This document shows positions 24,094 through 33,097 of a stretch of 64,000 nucleotides of DNA, in pieces. The DNA comes from Flavobacteriaceae bacterium (GTDB lineage: Bacteria > Bacteroidota > Bacteroidia > Flavobacteriales > Flavobacteriaceae). Both the position numbers and the translations under genes were made by a program. The DNA is taken from NCBI GenBank assembly GCA_002707025.1, contig PALG01000014.1:1-64000 (forward strand). Reading direction: 5' to 3'. The notes under the pieces are model-generated. The model saw only the letters and a list, made by a program, of their open reading frames with translations. It was not told where the DNA came from and made no database searches. Every line of letters begins with the position of its first letter. Positions within the stretch are counted from its first letter, which is position 1.

Positions 24094-26061
24094 ATGCCAA
24101 AAATCTCTTTTTACTTATACATTTTTATTTTTTTATTGGCCCCTTCAGTTTCGAGTCAAGAAGAAGTTGAACAGGAAATTCCAGCAGAAATTTTATTCAA
24201 GGATGTTAAAAGATATGGGTTTTCCATTTCTCCAAATGGCAAGTTTTTTTCTGAAATTATCACGAATAATGTCCAAAATGATATCGTAGTAGTTGATATA
24301 GATGGGTATAAGCTTTTAAATCAAATCCCCATGGAAGAACGGGATATTGAAGCTGTTCATTGGATTACAAATAGTAGACTTCTTTATGAATCAAGGGGTG
24401 CAATCTATGCAATAGATGTAGATGGAACCAATAAAAAAAAAATTGTAGATAGAAGATCTGATGTAAAACAAAAAGGGCGATACGCTTATTTCAGGGGAAT
24501 GCGTTACAATAACCTCTTAAGTACATTACCTAGTAAAGAGCATCTAATTTTAATTGAGACCTATGATTTGGAGCTTAATTCTTCCATTAAAGAAGTAAAT
24601 ATTTTTACCGGAAAAAAATATACGGTAATTCATGGAGAAAAGTATGATATTCAAAAGTGGATCCTTGACCATGACCTTGTTATTAGATTAGGTGTACGGT
24701 ATGGGGATGACGGCTATGAATATTTTGAATATGATGCCGAAAAAGAAAAATTACGCCCATTTAAAGTAAACATAGAAGGGGTAGAGTACAAAGTAAATGT
24801 AAAAGGAGAATCCTTTTTAAAGCAAGTTCTAACATTTGAAGGATTTAGTTTGGATCCTAATGTAATTTATTTGACTTCTACGATTAACTCAGACAAAAGG
24901 AAACTCATTTCTTACGATATCAAAAAACAGGAAGTGATAGAGGTGTTGGCAGAAGATATCAACTGTGACATTAAAGAACCACATGATGATTCTTTAGGTT
25001 TTATATACGATTATAAAGATAGAATTGTGGCTGGACTCCGATATGAGGGAATTGTTCCGCAGTTTAAGTGGTTTGGTCAAAGAATTGCAGATATACATAA
25101 AAAACTAAATGAGACCTTCCCAGGTTTTATTCATGACTTTGTAGATTCGGATACCTCGGGCGACCGATTTGTAATTTACCAGTGGAGTGACCTAAATGAA
25201 GGCAATATTGGAATATATGATGCAACTAATAATTCATATGCTGTCATGTTTCAATTTAATGAAGAATTGAATAAATATAAACTTTCAAAAACACGGTCAT
25301 TTGTCATTGAAGCTAGGGATGGCCACAAAATTCCTTGCTACATAAACTTACCCAATAACTATAATGGAGAAACGTCTATTCCTATGGTAGTGATTCCTCA
25401 TGGAGGGCCTTGGGTGAGAGATTATTGGCGTGCCGACCCTTCTTCACAGTTTTTCACATCACGTGGGTATGCAACCCTTCGAGTGAACTTTAGGGGGTCT
25501 ACAGGATTTGGGAAAGAACACCTGTTGGCAGGTATTAATAATATAGATGAAATCATGATAGATGATATTGTAGATGCAGTAAGGAGCACAAAAACATCCT
25601 ACGCGATAGATACGGTTTTTCTTTATGGGCATAGTTATGGAGGTTATGCAACCTATATGGGGCTTATCAAATATCCAGAGGATTTTGCTGGTGGAGTAGC
25701 GATTTCGGCTCCTTCTGATATTAAAGAATGGATGAAATATATAGAAAAAACCGAAAATACATTTGCATATGATTTATGGGAAATGGCGTTGGGATCAAAA
25801 AAAACCAAATACCTCAAAAAGATTTCTCCCCTTAGTTATACAGATATGCTCAATAAACCATTACTAATGTTCCATGGTGAGTACGATAGGATTATTCCTC
25901 TAGAGCATGCTGTTGAAATGGAATCTAAGCTTAAAAAGAATGGTCACGAGGTAGTGCTGGAAATTATTCAAAATGAAGGGCACTCATTTGAGGATGCACA
26001 TGTTATGGCTTATATCCTTACCAGTTCCGATACTTTTTTTAAAGAAATACTAGAAGAATAG
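24094..26061 (+). CDS. Secreted prolyl-oligopeptidase-family (S9) serine peptidase
   Basis: A 655-residue exported peptidase. The ATG at 24094 gives signal peptide MPKISFYLYIFIFLLAPSVSS; an in-frame ATG at 24040 would put 18 polar residues before it. The N-terminal half is a beta-propeller. The alpha/beta-hydrolase half carries IPMVVIPHGGPW, the nucleophile Ser514 in GHSYGGY, Asp598 in GEYDRI and His630 in NEGHSF. It probably degrades short peptides in the periplasm, perhaps acylaminoacyl- or dipeptidyl-type. A near-consensus -7 box TACTTTTA is at 24068-24075. Codon use is somewhat AT-richer than its neighbours. Confidence 0.9.
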   Translation: MPKISFYLYIFIFLLAPSVSSQEEVEQEIPAEILFKDVKRYGFSISPNGKFFSEIITNNVQNDIVVVDIDGYKLLNQIPMEERDIEAVHWITNSRLLYESRGAIYAIDVDGTNKKKIVDRRSDVKQKGRYAYFRGMRYNNLLSTLPSKEHLILIETYDLELNSSIKEVNIFTGKKYTVIHGEKYDIQKWILDHDLVIRLGVRYGDDGYEYFEYDAEKEKLRPFKVNIEGVEYKVNVKGESFLKQVLTFEGFSLDPNVIYLTSTINSDKRKLISYDIKKQEVIEVLAEDINCDIKEPHDDSLGFIYDYKDRIVAGLRYEGIVPQFKWFGQRIADIHKKLNETFPGFIHDFVDSDTSGDRFVIYQWSDLNEGNIGIYDATNNSYAVMFQFNEELNKYKLSKTRSFVIEARDGHKIPCYINLPNNYNGETSIPMVVIPHGGPWVRDYWRADPSSQFFTSRGYATLRVNFRGSTGFGKEHLLAGINNIDEIMIDDIVDAVRSTKTSYAIDTVFLYGHSYGGYATYMGLIKYPEDFAGGVAISAPSDIKEWMKYIEKTENTFAYDLWEMALGSKKTKYLKKISPLSYTDMLNKPLLMFHGEYDRIIPLEHAVEMESKLKKNGHEVVLEIIQNEGHSFEDAHVMAYILTSSDTFFKEILEE

Positions 26062-26064
26062 GAA

Positions 26065-26886
26065 TTATTGAAATTGTGAAGTCACTTTTCTAATGGCAAC
26101 TAATTTTTTAAGCAAACTTTCCAGATTATCCAAGTGTAACATATTAGCTCCATCACTTTTGGCATTGGCTGGGTCAAAATGTGTTTCGATAAAAATTCCG
26201 TCGACTCCTACGGCAATTCCCGCACGGGCAATGGTCCCAATCATTTCGGGACGTCCTCCGGTAACTCCCACACTTTGGTTGGGCTGTTGTAGGCTATGGG
26301 TGACATCCAAAACGGTAGGAGCAAATTGTTTCATGGTTGGGATCCCACGGAAATCGACAATCATGTCTTGGTAGCCAAACATGGTGCCACGATCGGTAAT
26401 CATGACCTGTTCATTTTGGCAATCGGTTACTTTGGTCACGGCATGTTTCATGCTCTCCGGACTCATAAACTGTCCTTTTTTAAGGTTTACGGTCTTACCG
26501 GTTTCGGCAGCTGCTACCACCAAATCGGTTTGGCGTACCAAAAAAGCAGGAATTTGAAGGATATCTACGTACTCTGCAGCCATAGCAGCATCAGACACTT
26601 CATGGATGTCGGTCACCGTGGGGACATCAAAAGTTTCAGAAACCTTCCGAAGAATTTTTAAGGCTTTTTCATCGCCAATTCCAGTAAAACTATCAATTCG
26701 GCTTCGATTGGCTTTTTTAAAACTTCCCTTGAAAACATAAGGGATTTCAAGCTTATGGGTAATTTCCACAATTTTTTCAGCAATACGCAGTGCCATTTCT
26801 TCACCTTCTACGGCGCAAGGGCCCGCAAGTAGGAAAAAGTTATCGGAATGTGTATGTTTTAGCTTCGGAATTTGCTCAAGTTTCAT
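26065..26886 (-). CDS. kdsA: 3-deoxy-8-phosphooctulonate synthase
   Basis: Condenses PEP with arabinose-5-phosphate to Kdo-8-phosphate for lipid A/core synthesis. The 273-residue TIM barrel has LLAGPCAVEGEE, FKGSFKKANRSRIDSF, TDIHEVSDA, MITDRGTMFGY, DVTHSLQQPN and IETHFDPANAKSDGANML. Cys24 in AGPCA is the residue that marks the metal-dependent class of KDO8P synthases (non-metal enzymes have Asn), so this enzyme is predicted to need a divalent metal. It has its own promoter and is convergent with the S9 peptidase gene. Confidence 0.95.
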   Translation of the reverse strand: MKLEQIPKLKHTHSDNFFLLAGPCAVEGEEMALRIAEKIVEITHKLEIPYVFKGSFKKANRSRIDSFTGIGDEKALKILRKVSETFDVPTVTDIHEVSDAAMAAEYVDILQIPAFLVRQTDLVVAAAETGKTVNLKKGQFMSPESMKHAVTKVTDCQNEQVMITDRGTMFGYQDMIVDFRGIPTMKQFAPTVLDVTHSLQQPNQSVGVTGGRPEMIGTIARAGIAVGVDGIFIETHFDPANAKSDGANMLHLDNLESLLKKLVAIRKVTSQFQ

Positions 26887-26905
26887 TGATTTCTGTTTTG
26901 TTCAG

Positions 26906-26913
26906 CAAAGATA
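26906..26913 (-). promoter_or_regulatory. kdsA promoter, -7 box
   Basis: TATCTTTG on the minus strand is a perfect TAnnTTTG match, 19 bases upstream of the kdsA ATG. Confidence 0.65.
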
Positions 26914-27006
26914 CGTATTTTATCATGCGGACTCATTTATTTGAAGGGGATAAAAATTTATGAAAATAATAATGCTCTAAACCCTAAAAATTCAAGGAAA
27001 TAGCTA

Positions 27007-27014
27007 TACTTTTG
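27007..27014 (+). promoter_or_regulatory. typA/bipA promoter, -7 box
   Basis: TACTTTTG matches TAnnTTTG and continues as TTTGCGCCGC (27011-27020), exactly as at the cysM promoter (56939-56948). An AAAGGA sequence lies just before the ATG, an uncommon Shine-Dalgarno-like feature in this genome. Confidence 0.65.
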
Positions 27015-27037
27015 CGCCGCCTTAAAAGAAAGGAACT

Positions 27038-28834
27038 ATGAACATTAAAAACATCGCCATTATTGCGCACGTAGACCACGGAAAAACCACGTTGGTAGAT
27101 AAGATTCTTCACCACTGTAGCTTATTCCGTGAAAATGAAAAAACTGGGGAATTGATCCTGGATAATAATGATTTGGAGCGTGAACGGGGCATTACCATTA
27201 CGTCAAAGAACGTATCGGTGACGTATAAAGACACTAAAATTAATATTATCGATACCCCTGGTCACGCCGATTTTGGTGGGGAAGTGGAACGGGTATTGAA
27301 CATGGCCGATGGTGTATTGTTGTTAGTGGATGCTTTTGAAGGACCTATGCCACAAACCCGTTTTGTGCTACAAAAAGCCATCTCTTTGGGTAAAAAGCCT
27401 TGTGTGGTGGTCAATAAAGTAGATAAGGACAACTGTACACCCGATGAGGTTCATGAAGCGGTATTCGATTTGATGTTCGAATTGGGTGCGGAAGAATGGC
27501 AGTTGGATTTCCCAACCGTATATGGCTCGGCCAAACAAAATTGGATGAGCGAAGATTGGAAAAAACCTACTACCACCATTGAGCCTTTGTTGGACATGGT
27601 ATTGGAGCATATTCCTTCCCCAAAAGTGGAAGAGGGTACCACGCAAATGTTGATTACTTCTCTAGATTACTCTTCTTTTACAGGGCGTATCGCTATTGGT
27701 CGTTTGCAAAGAGGTAGCCTAAAGGAAAATATGCAAATCTCCTTGGTGAAGCGCGACGGAAAAATCATCAAATCCCGAATCAAAGAACTTCATGTTTTTG
27801 AAGGTTTGGGAAGAAAGAAAGTAGCCGAAGTGCAAGCAGGGGATATTTGTGCGATTGTTGGATTGGAGAATTTTGAAATTGGGGATACCATCGCCGATGC
27901 TGAAAATCCAGAGGCTTTGCAAACCATTGCCATCGATGAGCCTACCATGAGTATGTTGTTCACTATCAACGATTCTCCGTTCTTCGGAAAAGACGGAAAA
28001 TTTGTGACTTCAAGACACATCAAGGAGCGTTTGGAAAAGGAATTGGAAAAAAACTTGGCCTTACGGGTTCAGGAAACCGATAGTGCCGATAAGTTTATGG
28101 TTTTTGGAAGGGGCGTATTACACCTTTCCGTATTAATTGAAACCATGCGCCGTGAGGGGTACGAATTACAAATTGGTCAGCCGCAGGTCATTATCAAAGA
28201 GATTGATGGAGTAAAATGTGAACCAGTGGAAGAATTGACTATTGACCTTCCAGAAGAAGTAAGCGGCCGTGCTATTGACATGGTTACCATCCGAAAAGGG
28301 GAGATGCAGAGTATGGAAGGAAAAGGAGAACGTATGATTTGCAAGTTCATCATTCCATCCCGCGGAATTATTGGATTGCGAAACCAATTGTTGACTGCTA
28401 CCGCTGGGGAAGCCATTATGACCCACCGATTTTTGGAATACCAACCTTTAAAGGGAGGAATTCCAGAACGATTAAACGGAAGTTTGGTTTCTATGGAAAA
28501 CGGTACGGCGATTCCTTATTCTATCGATAAACTTCAGGAACGAGGGCGATTCTTTATCGATCCGGGAGAAGATATTTATGAAGGACAGGTGATTGGGGAA
28601 AATTCACGTCAGGACGATATGGTCGTGAACGTGACCAAAACCAAGAAATTGACCAACGTACGTTCTGCTGGCGCCGATGATAAGGCTAAAATTGTTCCTG
28701 CGATCAAATTTTCCCTGGAAGAAGCTTTGGAATATATTCAGAAAGATGAATATGTAGAAGTAACTCCCAATCATTTGAGATTGAGAAAAATCCTTTTAAA
28801 GGAGGTAGATCGAAAAAGAGGAAAAACTATTTAA
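27038..28834 (+). CDS. typA: Ribosome-associated translational GTPase TypA/BipA
   Basis: A 598-residue EF-G-like GTPase that binds the ribosome under stress or cold conditions and assists 50S assembly. The G domain has P loop AHVDHGKTT (10-18), [11 protein letters not shown] with switch [15 protein letters not shown], and NKVDKD. Domain II and the EF-G-like C-terminal domains follow, with BipA-specific [15 protein letters not shown]-like sequence near residue 450 and [13 protein letters not shown] near 510. Full length, with its own promoter. Confidence 0.97.
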   Translation: MNIKNIAIIAHVDHGKTTLVDKILHHCSLFRENEKTGELILDNNDLERERGITITSKNVSVTYKDTKINIIDTPGHADFGGEVERVLNMADGVLLLVDAFEGPMPQTRFVLQKAISLGKKPCVVVNKVDKDNCTPDEVHEAVFDLMFELGAEEWQLDFPTVYGSAKQNWMSEDWKKPTTTIEPLLDMVLEHIPSPKVEEGTTQMLITSLDYSSFTGRIAIGRLQRGSLKENMQISLVKRDGKIIKSRIKELHVFEGLGRKKVAEVQAGDICAIVGLENFEIGDTIADAENPEALQTIAIDEPTMSMLFTINDSPFFGKDGKFVTSRHIKERLEKELEKNLALRVQETDSADKFMVFGRGVLHLSVLIETMRREGYELQIGQPQVIIKEIDGVKCEPVEELTIDLPEEVSGRAIDMVTIRKGEMQSMEGKGERMICKFIIPSRGIIGLRNQLLTATAGEAIMTHRFLEYQPLKGGIPERLNGSLVSMENGTAIPYSIDKLQERGRFFIDPGEDIYEGQVIGENSRQDDMVVNVTKTKKLTNVRSAGADDKAKIVPAIKFSLEEALEYIQKDEYVEVTPNHLRLRKILLKEVDRKRGKTI

Positions 28835-28838
28835 AAAA

Positions 28839-29984
28839 CTATTTATTTAATCCTAAAATACTAAAGTACAAACTAAATAATATGGTTTGTACTCCCAAGA
28901 GAATTGTAGTTATTCCTGCAATGGATATTCTAATGGTTTGGTTGTTATTTATATCTCCCAGATTTATTTCGAACCAAGAATAAAAAGCCCAGCAACTTAA
29001 AATTAGGCCAATAATAATTAGAACGCCTCCAAAAATTAGTCCTTTTTCTAAATTTATTTGCTGAAACATTTTCTCGTACTTATTAGATTTAGGCAATAAG
29101 CCCTGTTCTACTGCATATACTTTAGTAAGTCCGTAAAACAAAATAAATTGAAAGCCTATTACTAAAGCGCCAGAGGTGAATAAGAGGGTATGATAATCTA
29201 GTGTTGTGTGTTCTAACTTAATAGGTGAAACCATAAGAATTGCTGAAAAAATGAGTCCAATAATCATTAATGTCATCCCAGGAATCATAAATAACCACTT
29301 AGGGCTATAGAGCAATAAAAATCTTAAGTGTCTCCACCCATCTCTCCAAGTATTTAGGTGAGGAGGTCTAGATCTACCGTCTTTTGAAAGAGTTGTAGGT
29401 ACTTCCATGATGCGAAGCTTGTTCAAACTAGCCTTTACAACCATCTCACTGGCAAATTCCATCCCCGTGGTTTTAAGTGCCATTTTTTCATAGGCCATTT
29501 TAGAAAAACCTCTTAACCCACAATGAAAATCATTAATATTGACTTTAAAAAATAATTTTCCGATAAATGATAGAACAGGATTCCCCAAATATTTGTGCAG
29601 AAATGGCATGGCTCCTTTCTCAATTCCTCCCTTAAATCTATTTCCCATGACCAAGTCGTATCCTTCCCTCAACTTTGTAATAAAAGGCATTAAGTTGCTA
29701 AAATCGTAGCTGTCATCAGCATCTCCCATTATAATAAATTTACCTTTTGCAGCATCAATCCCTCCTTTTAAGGCGTTGCCATATCCTTTCTTCTCAACAT
29801 GAATTACCCTAGCCCCATTACTTTCAGCAATTTTAATGGAACCATCGGTACTACCGTTATCGGCGATGATAACTTCTCCAGCTACCCCATGGCTTGATAG
29901 AAATGCTTGTGCCTTTTTTATGCAAACCTCAAGAGTTTCTGCTTCATTCAGGCAAGGCATTACTACTGAGAGTTCAATTTCCAT
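28839..29984 (-). CDS. Family 2 glycosyltransferase with C-terminal membrane helices
   Basis: A 381-residue DPM1/ArnC-like enzyme, predicted to transfer a sugar from a nucleotide donor to undecaprenyl or polyprenyl phosphate. The GT-A domain (1-230) has VVMPCLNEAETL, ADNGSTDGS, the metal-binding GDADDSYDF, VMGNRFKGG and CGLRGF. About four transmembrane helices lie at roughly 235-260, 268-290, 314-334 and 350-375. It overlaps the GT-C-like gene upstream by 11 bases, suggesting that this enzyme makes the lipid-linked sugar used by that membrane transferase. Convergent with typA only 4 bases away. Confidence 0.88.
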   Translation of the reverse strand: MEIELSVVMPCLNEAETLEVCIKKAQAFLSSHGVAGEVIIADNGSTDGSIKIAESNGARVIHVEKKGYGNALKGGIDAAKGKFIIMGDADDSYDFSNLMPFITKLREGYDLVMGNRFKGGIEKGAMPFLHKYLGNPVLSFIGKLFFKVNINDFHCGLRGFSKMAYEKMALKTTGMEFASEMVVKASLNKLRIMEVPTTLSKDGRSRPPHLNTWRDGWRHLRFLLLYSPKWLFMIPGMTLMIIGLIFSAILMVSPIKLEHTTLDYHTLLFTSGALVIGFQFILFYGLTKVYAVEQGLLPKSNKYEKMFQQINLEKGLIFGGVLIIIGLILSCWAFYSWFEINLGDINNNQTIRISIAGITTILLGVQTILFSLYFSILGLNK

Positions 29985-31263
29985 GAGCTAATTTTTTTTG
30001 AATGAAATTAAAACTCAAAAATATAATAAAAAACAGGACCCAATTATTATAAAACAAATATCTTTTTATTGTATGGACTCCTAAAGCAACGATCAAGATA
30101 TTTCCAAAAAGAAGAAGAATAACTAGAGTAGAAATTTCAAAATGAAAAGATGGATTTTTAATGTAATAGATACAAAACAGAAGTAGCATGACATAAAACA
30201 AAAAATAATTGGCAGAGAATAAGCCATGGCTAATGTTGCTAAGATAAAACTTCACCCATCTTGTAAATTCTTTTTTTAGAATGGGGATACACATTCTTTT
30301 TGTTGTTTTATCAATTTGTTGAATAATCTCAAACTCACTCAAATGAGTTTTTTCTGAAAAAATCGTATATCCTTCACTGTATATCGTATGATTTGCAATT
30401 GCTGAATAATTATTTGTGAAAACGGTCATTGGCTCCAAATTGTTAGGAAGATAGTATCTATTAAGTTGCTTTCTTTTTAATTCTTCCATGATGACATTAA
30501 AATACCTTCTTTCCACAGGATCTTGAAATAGGTTTTCACTTTGTTCATTTGTGATAAAAACTAGTGGAGACAATAAATGAATTCCTGTAAATGGGGTGGT
30601 GGCATAGTTTCCATGAACTACTTTATGATATAAGGAATCACTTGTGTTTACTAGAATTGGGATTAGTATGAGTACTGATAAGGGTATGATTGCTTTTTTT
30701 AGATTTTTCCTGAAAATCCATAGTGTTAAAAATACTCCAACCGGAATTAAGAATAAGAATTGACTTCGGGTTAATAATAATAAAATGATGATAGGTGAAG
30801 CATATAGAAGATGTTTTGCTTTTTTGAATATTAGATAATTAAAGAAGAAAGCCACAATAATCAAATAGAGAGGATAGCTAAGTGCCATAGAAAGAAGATT
30901 GTTTGCAACTTGATGATTGTACAGGTACGGAATAGCAAGAATTAAAAAAAAGCCTATGAGCCATATTGGTGCCAAGAGATTATGTCTTCGAATGGTATGC
31001 ACCAAAAAGTGGATCGCAGATATTCCTAAAATACCTTGAATAAGTTTAGTGCCAAAAGCATAATTATCTTGAAAAATTGTAAAAATTCCCTTTAAAAATA
31101 ATGGATACCCCGGTGATCTAATGATGTACATTTTAATGTAGCCTTCAGAATCATTAGAAACTAAAATAGGGTTTGAGATGATTAATAGGATGGAACAAAG
31201 ACTAATAACAATAAGAATCCCATAATAAACTCTAGGATTATCAAAAGAAAAGGGTAGCCGCAT
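29974..31263 (-). CDS. Polytopic membrane protein, probable GT-C-like glycosyltransferase
   Basis: A 429-residue integral membrane protein with about ten hydrophobic segments. A large extracytoplasmic loop at about residues 215-330 contains ERRYFNVIMEELKRKQLNRYYL. An Asp-Ser-Glu-Gly-Tyr motif (SNDSEGYIKMY) follows helix 1, near where GT-C enzymes carry their catalytic acidic pair. There is no strong named-family match by eye. Overlap with a polyprenyl-phosphate sugar synthase-like gene supports a lipid-linked sugar transferase, but this is inference from context. Confidence 0.6.
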   Translation of the reverse strand: MRLPFSFDNPRVYYGILIVISLCSILLIISNPILVSNDSEGYIKMYIIRSPGYPLFLKGIFTIFQDNYAFGTKLIQGILGISAIHFLVHTIRRHNLLAPIWLIGFFLILAIPYLYNHQVANNLLSMALSYPLYLIIVAFFFNYLIFKKAKHLLYASPIIILLLLTRSQFLFLIPVGVFLTLWIFRKNLKKAIIPLSVLILIPILVNTSDSLYHKVVHGNYATTPFTGIHLLSPLVFITNEQSENLFQDPVERRYFNVIMEELKRKQLNRYYLPNNLEPMTVFTNNYSAIANHTIYSEGYTIFSEKTHLSEFEIIQQIDKTTKRMCIPILKKEFTRWVKFYLSNISHGLFSANYFLFYVMLLLFCIYYIKNPSFHFEISTLVILLLFGNILIVALGVHTIKRYLFYNNWVLFFIIFLSFNFIQKKLAHGN

Positions 31264-31472
31264 ATAAAGTTCGCTTCAGTGATAAAGAAAATAACCGTAT
31301 CAATATATTGAATTTTAAACTTGTAAAATTACTATAGTGTTTTTTCTGAAAAATTCAACTTTTTAAATTTAGGAAAATAAAGTGTAAGGCAGCATGGAAC
31401 AACTGCAGAAAACAAAGTTTTGTAGATGCGCAACAATCTCGGTGATTTTTAGTTATTTTGTAATGATTTTGA

Positions 31473-31706
31473 ATGTTGTTTTCCATGATGCATTATTTAT
31501 TGAACATTGCTTTATATTTTGATCCCGGATTAGGAGCCATGATTATTCAGGCTTTAGTTGCTGCGGCTGCAGGGATTTTGTTATTCTCCAAAAATGTAAT
31601 GTATAAGGTGAAATCCTTTTTCGGATTAACAAAAAAGGAAGAAGATGGTTACGATTCCATAGATATTGAAGACGATGAAAGTCATGAAGATGAGCCCAAA
31701 AAATAA
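31473..31706 (+). CDS. Small DPG-motif membrane protein
   Basis: A 77-residue protein with one hydrophobic region containing LYFDPGLGAMIIQALVAAAAG, then KKEEDG and a strongly acidic tail (IEDDESHEDEP). Short proteins with a DPG-x-G motif at the membrane entry are frequent in polysaccharide loci, but their function is unknown. Alternative starts at 31485 and 31488 would shorten it by four or five residues. Its end overlaps the methyltransferase start by about 17 bases, so the two are likely coupled, and the sulfatase-like gene follows. Confidence 0.65.
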   Translation: MLFSMMHYLLNIALYFDPGLGAMIIQALVAAAAGILLFSKNVMYKVKSFFGLTKKEEDGYDSIDIEDDESHEDEPKK

Positions 31707-33072
31707 CCCACATCAATCTTCATTTCGGGATCCCTCTGGATACGTATTTCGAGACGGTAGTATTTTACGTAGAGTCATTCATCCTATTTACTTTCCTCAG
31801 TACCAAGAACTAAAAACCTCTGGGTTTTTCCAAAGTCTTATTAAAAAGGGATTATTGATTGCTCACGAAGAAACTTCTGTGGAGCATGATAAAATTATCA
31901 TTACCCCAGAAGAGATTCCTTTTATAACGAATCCGTACGAATGGAGTTTTGAACAATATAAACATGCGGCGCTCTTAACCCTCCAATTACAGAAATTTGC
32001 CTTGTCAAAAGGGTTTATTTTAAAAGATGCCAGTGCTTACAATGTCACTTTTCATAAAGGAAAGCCCATATTCATGGACACCTTGTCTTTCGATTTTTAT
32101 GAAGAAGGGACTCCATGGAGGGCATATAAGCAATTTATCACTCATTTTTTTGGGCCCTTAGTATTAGCAAAGTATCATGGGACGGAAATCTTTAAAATGA
32201 TGCTAACGCATATCGATGGAATTCCTGTGAAATTGATATCCTCATTGTTGCCAAGAAAGACAAAACTTAGCTCAACTTTATACACTAATATTCACTTGTT
32301 GGCGAAGATGGAATCCAAGCATAGTGAAGATTATAATGGTGAGACCAAAACAGCTAAACTTTCAAAAAAAGCACAGAGTAATATTTTAGAAAGTCTTTTT
32401 GGCTACTTAAAAGACTTAGAAGTAAAAGAAACTAGCGAATGGGGTAATTATTACAATAAGACTAATTATGATGCCAGTTCTTTTACGGAAAAGAAAAAAT
32501 TAGTTAGGGAATGGACCTTAAGTCTATTCCCAAAAAGGGTCATTGATATGGGCGGAAATGATGGTACCTTTGGGCGTACCCTTTTAGAAGAAATTGAGCA
32601 TCTCATTGTAACCGATATTGATAGTAATGCTGTAAATCAAAATTATCGCCAAGTAAAAAAAAACAAAGAAACCCGTATGCTTCCAATGCTATGTGATGTT
32701 CTACAACCTGCTCCTGGCATTGGGTTCAATAATACAGAGAGGGAGTCTTTGCTTAACCGTTTGAACAACTATAACCCTGATGTTACCTTAGCACTTGCCC
32801 TAATCCACCATATTACACTTTCTGGAAATGTCCCTTTTGAAAAATCAGCAGAATTCTTTTCTAAGTTTTCAAGTAATTTGATAATTGAATTTCCTAAAAG
32901 AGAAGATTCTTGGGTAGCGTCTTTACTATCACGAAAAGGAGAGTTTCTTAACCACTTTGATTTTTACAATGAGGAAAATTTTGAAAAAGGGTACAAGAAT
33001 TACTTTTCTTTTGAAAAAAAGCAAGCCATTCCAGGAACTCAAAGGATATTGTACTTATTAAAAAGAAAATAA
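31690..33072 (+). CDS. Kinase-like/SAM-dependent methyltransferase fusion (NoeA-like)
   Basis: A 460-residue protein. The C-terminal half is a class I methyltransferase: motif I VIDMGGNDGTFG at about 285-295, VTDIDS after it, and LALALIHHIT. The N-terminal half contains KDASAYNVTF then KGKPIFMDTLSF, which mirrors the catalytic D-x4-N and metal-binding D of aminoglycoside-kinase-like folds (Asp113, Asn118 and Asp130 with this start). Whether it is active as a kinase is unknown. The order is the reverse of WbdD, the O-antigen chain-terminating methyltransferase-kinase. In-frame ATGs at 31675 and 31684 are alternative starts; a TTG at 31666 is less likely. Confidence 0.75.
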   Translation: MSPKNNPHQSSFRDPSGYVFRDGSILRRVIHPIYFPQYQELKTSGFFQSLIKKGLLIAHEETSVEHDKIIITPEEIPFITNPYEWSFEQYKHAALLTLQLQKFALSKGFILKDASAYNVTFHKGKPIFMDTLSFDFYEEGTPWRAYKQFITHFFGPLVLAKYHGTEIFKMMLTHIDGIPVKLISSLLPRKTKLSSTLYTNIHLLAKMESKHSEDYNGETKTAKLSKKAQSNILESLFGYLKDLEVKETSEWGNYYNKTNYDASSFTEKKKLVREWTLSLFPKRVIDMGGNDGTFGRTLLEEIEHLIVTDIDSNAVNQNYRQVKKNKETRMLPMLCDVLQPAPGIGFNNTERESLLNRLNNYNPDVTLALALIHHITLSGNVPFEKSAEFFSKFSSNLIIEFPKREDSWVASLLSRKGEFLNHFDFYNEENFEKGYKNYFSFEKKQAIPGTQRILYLLKRK

Positions 33073-33097
33073 TGAGTTCAATTAGCGTTGTTTTAGT

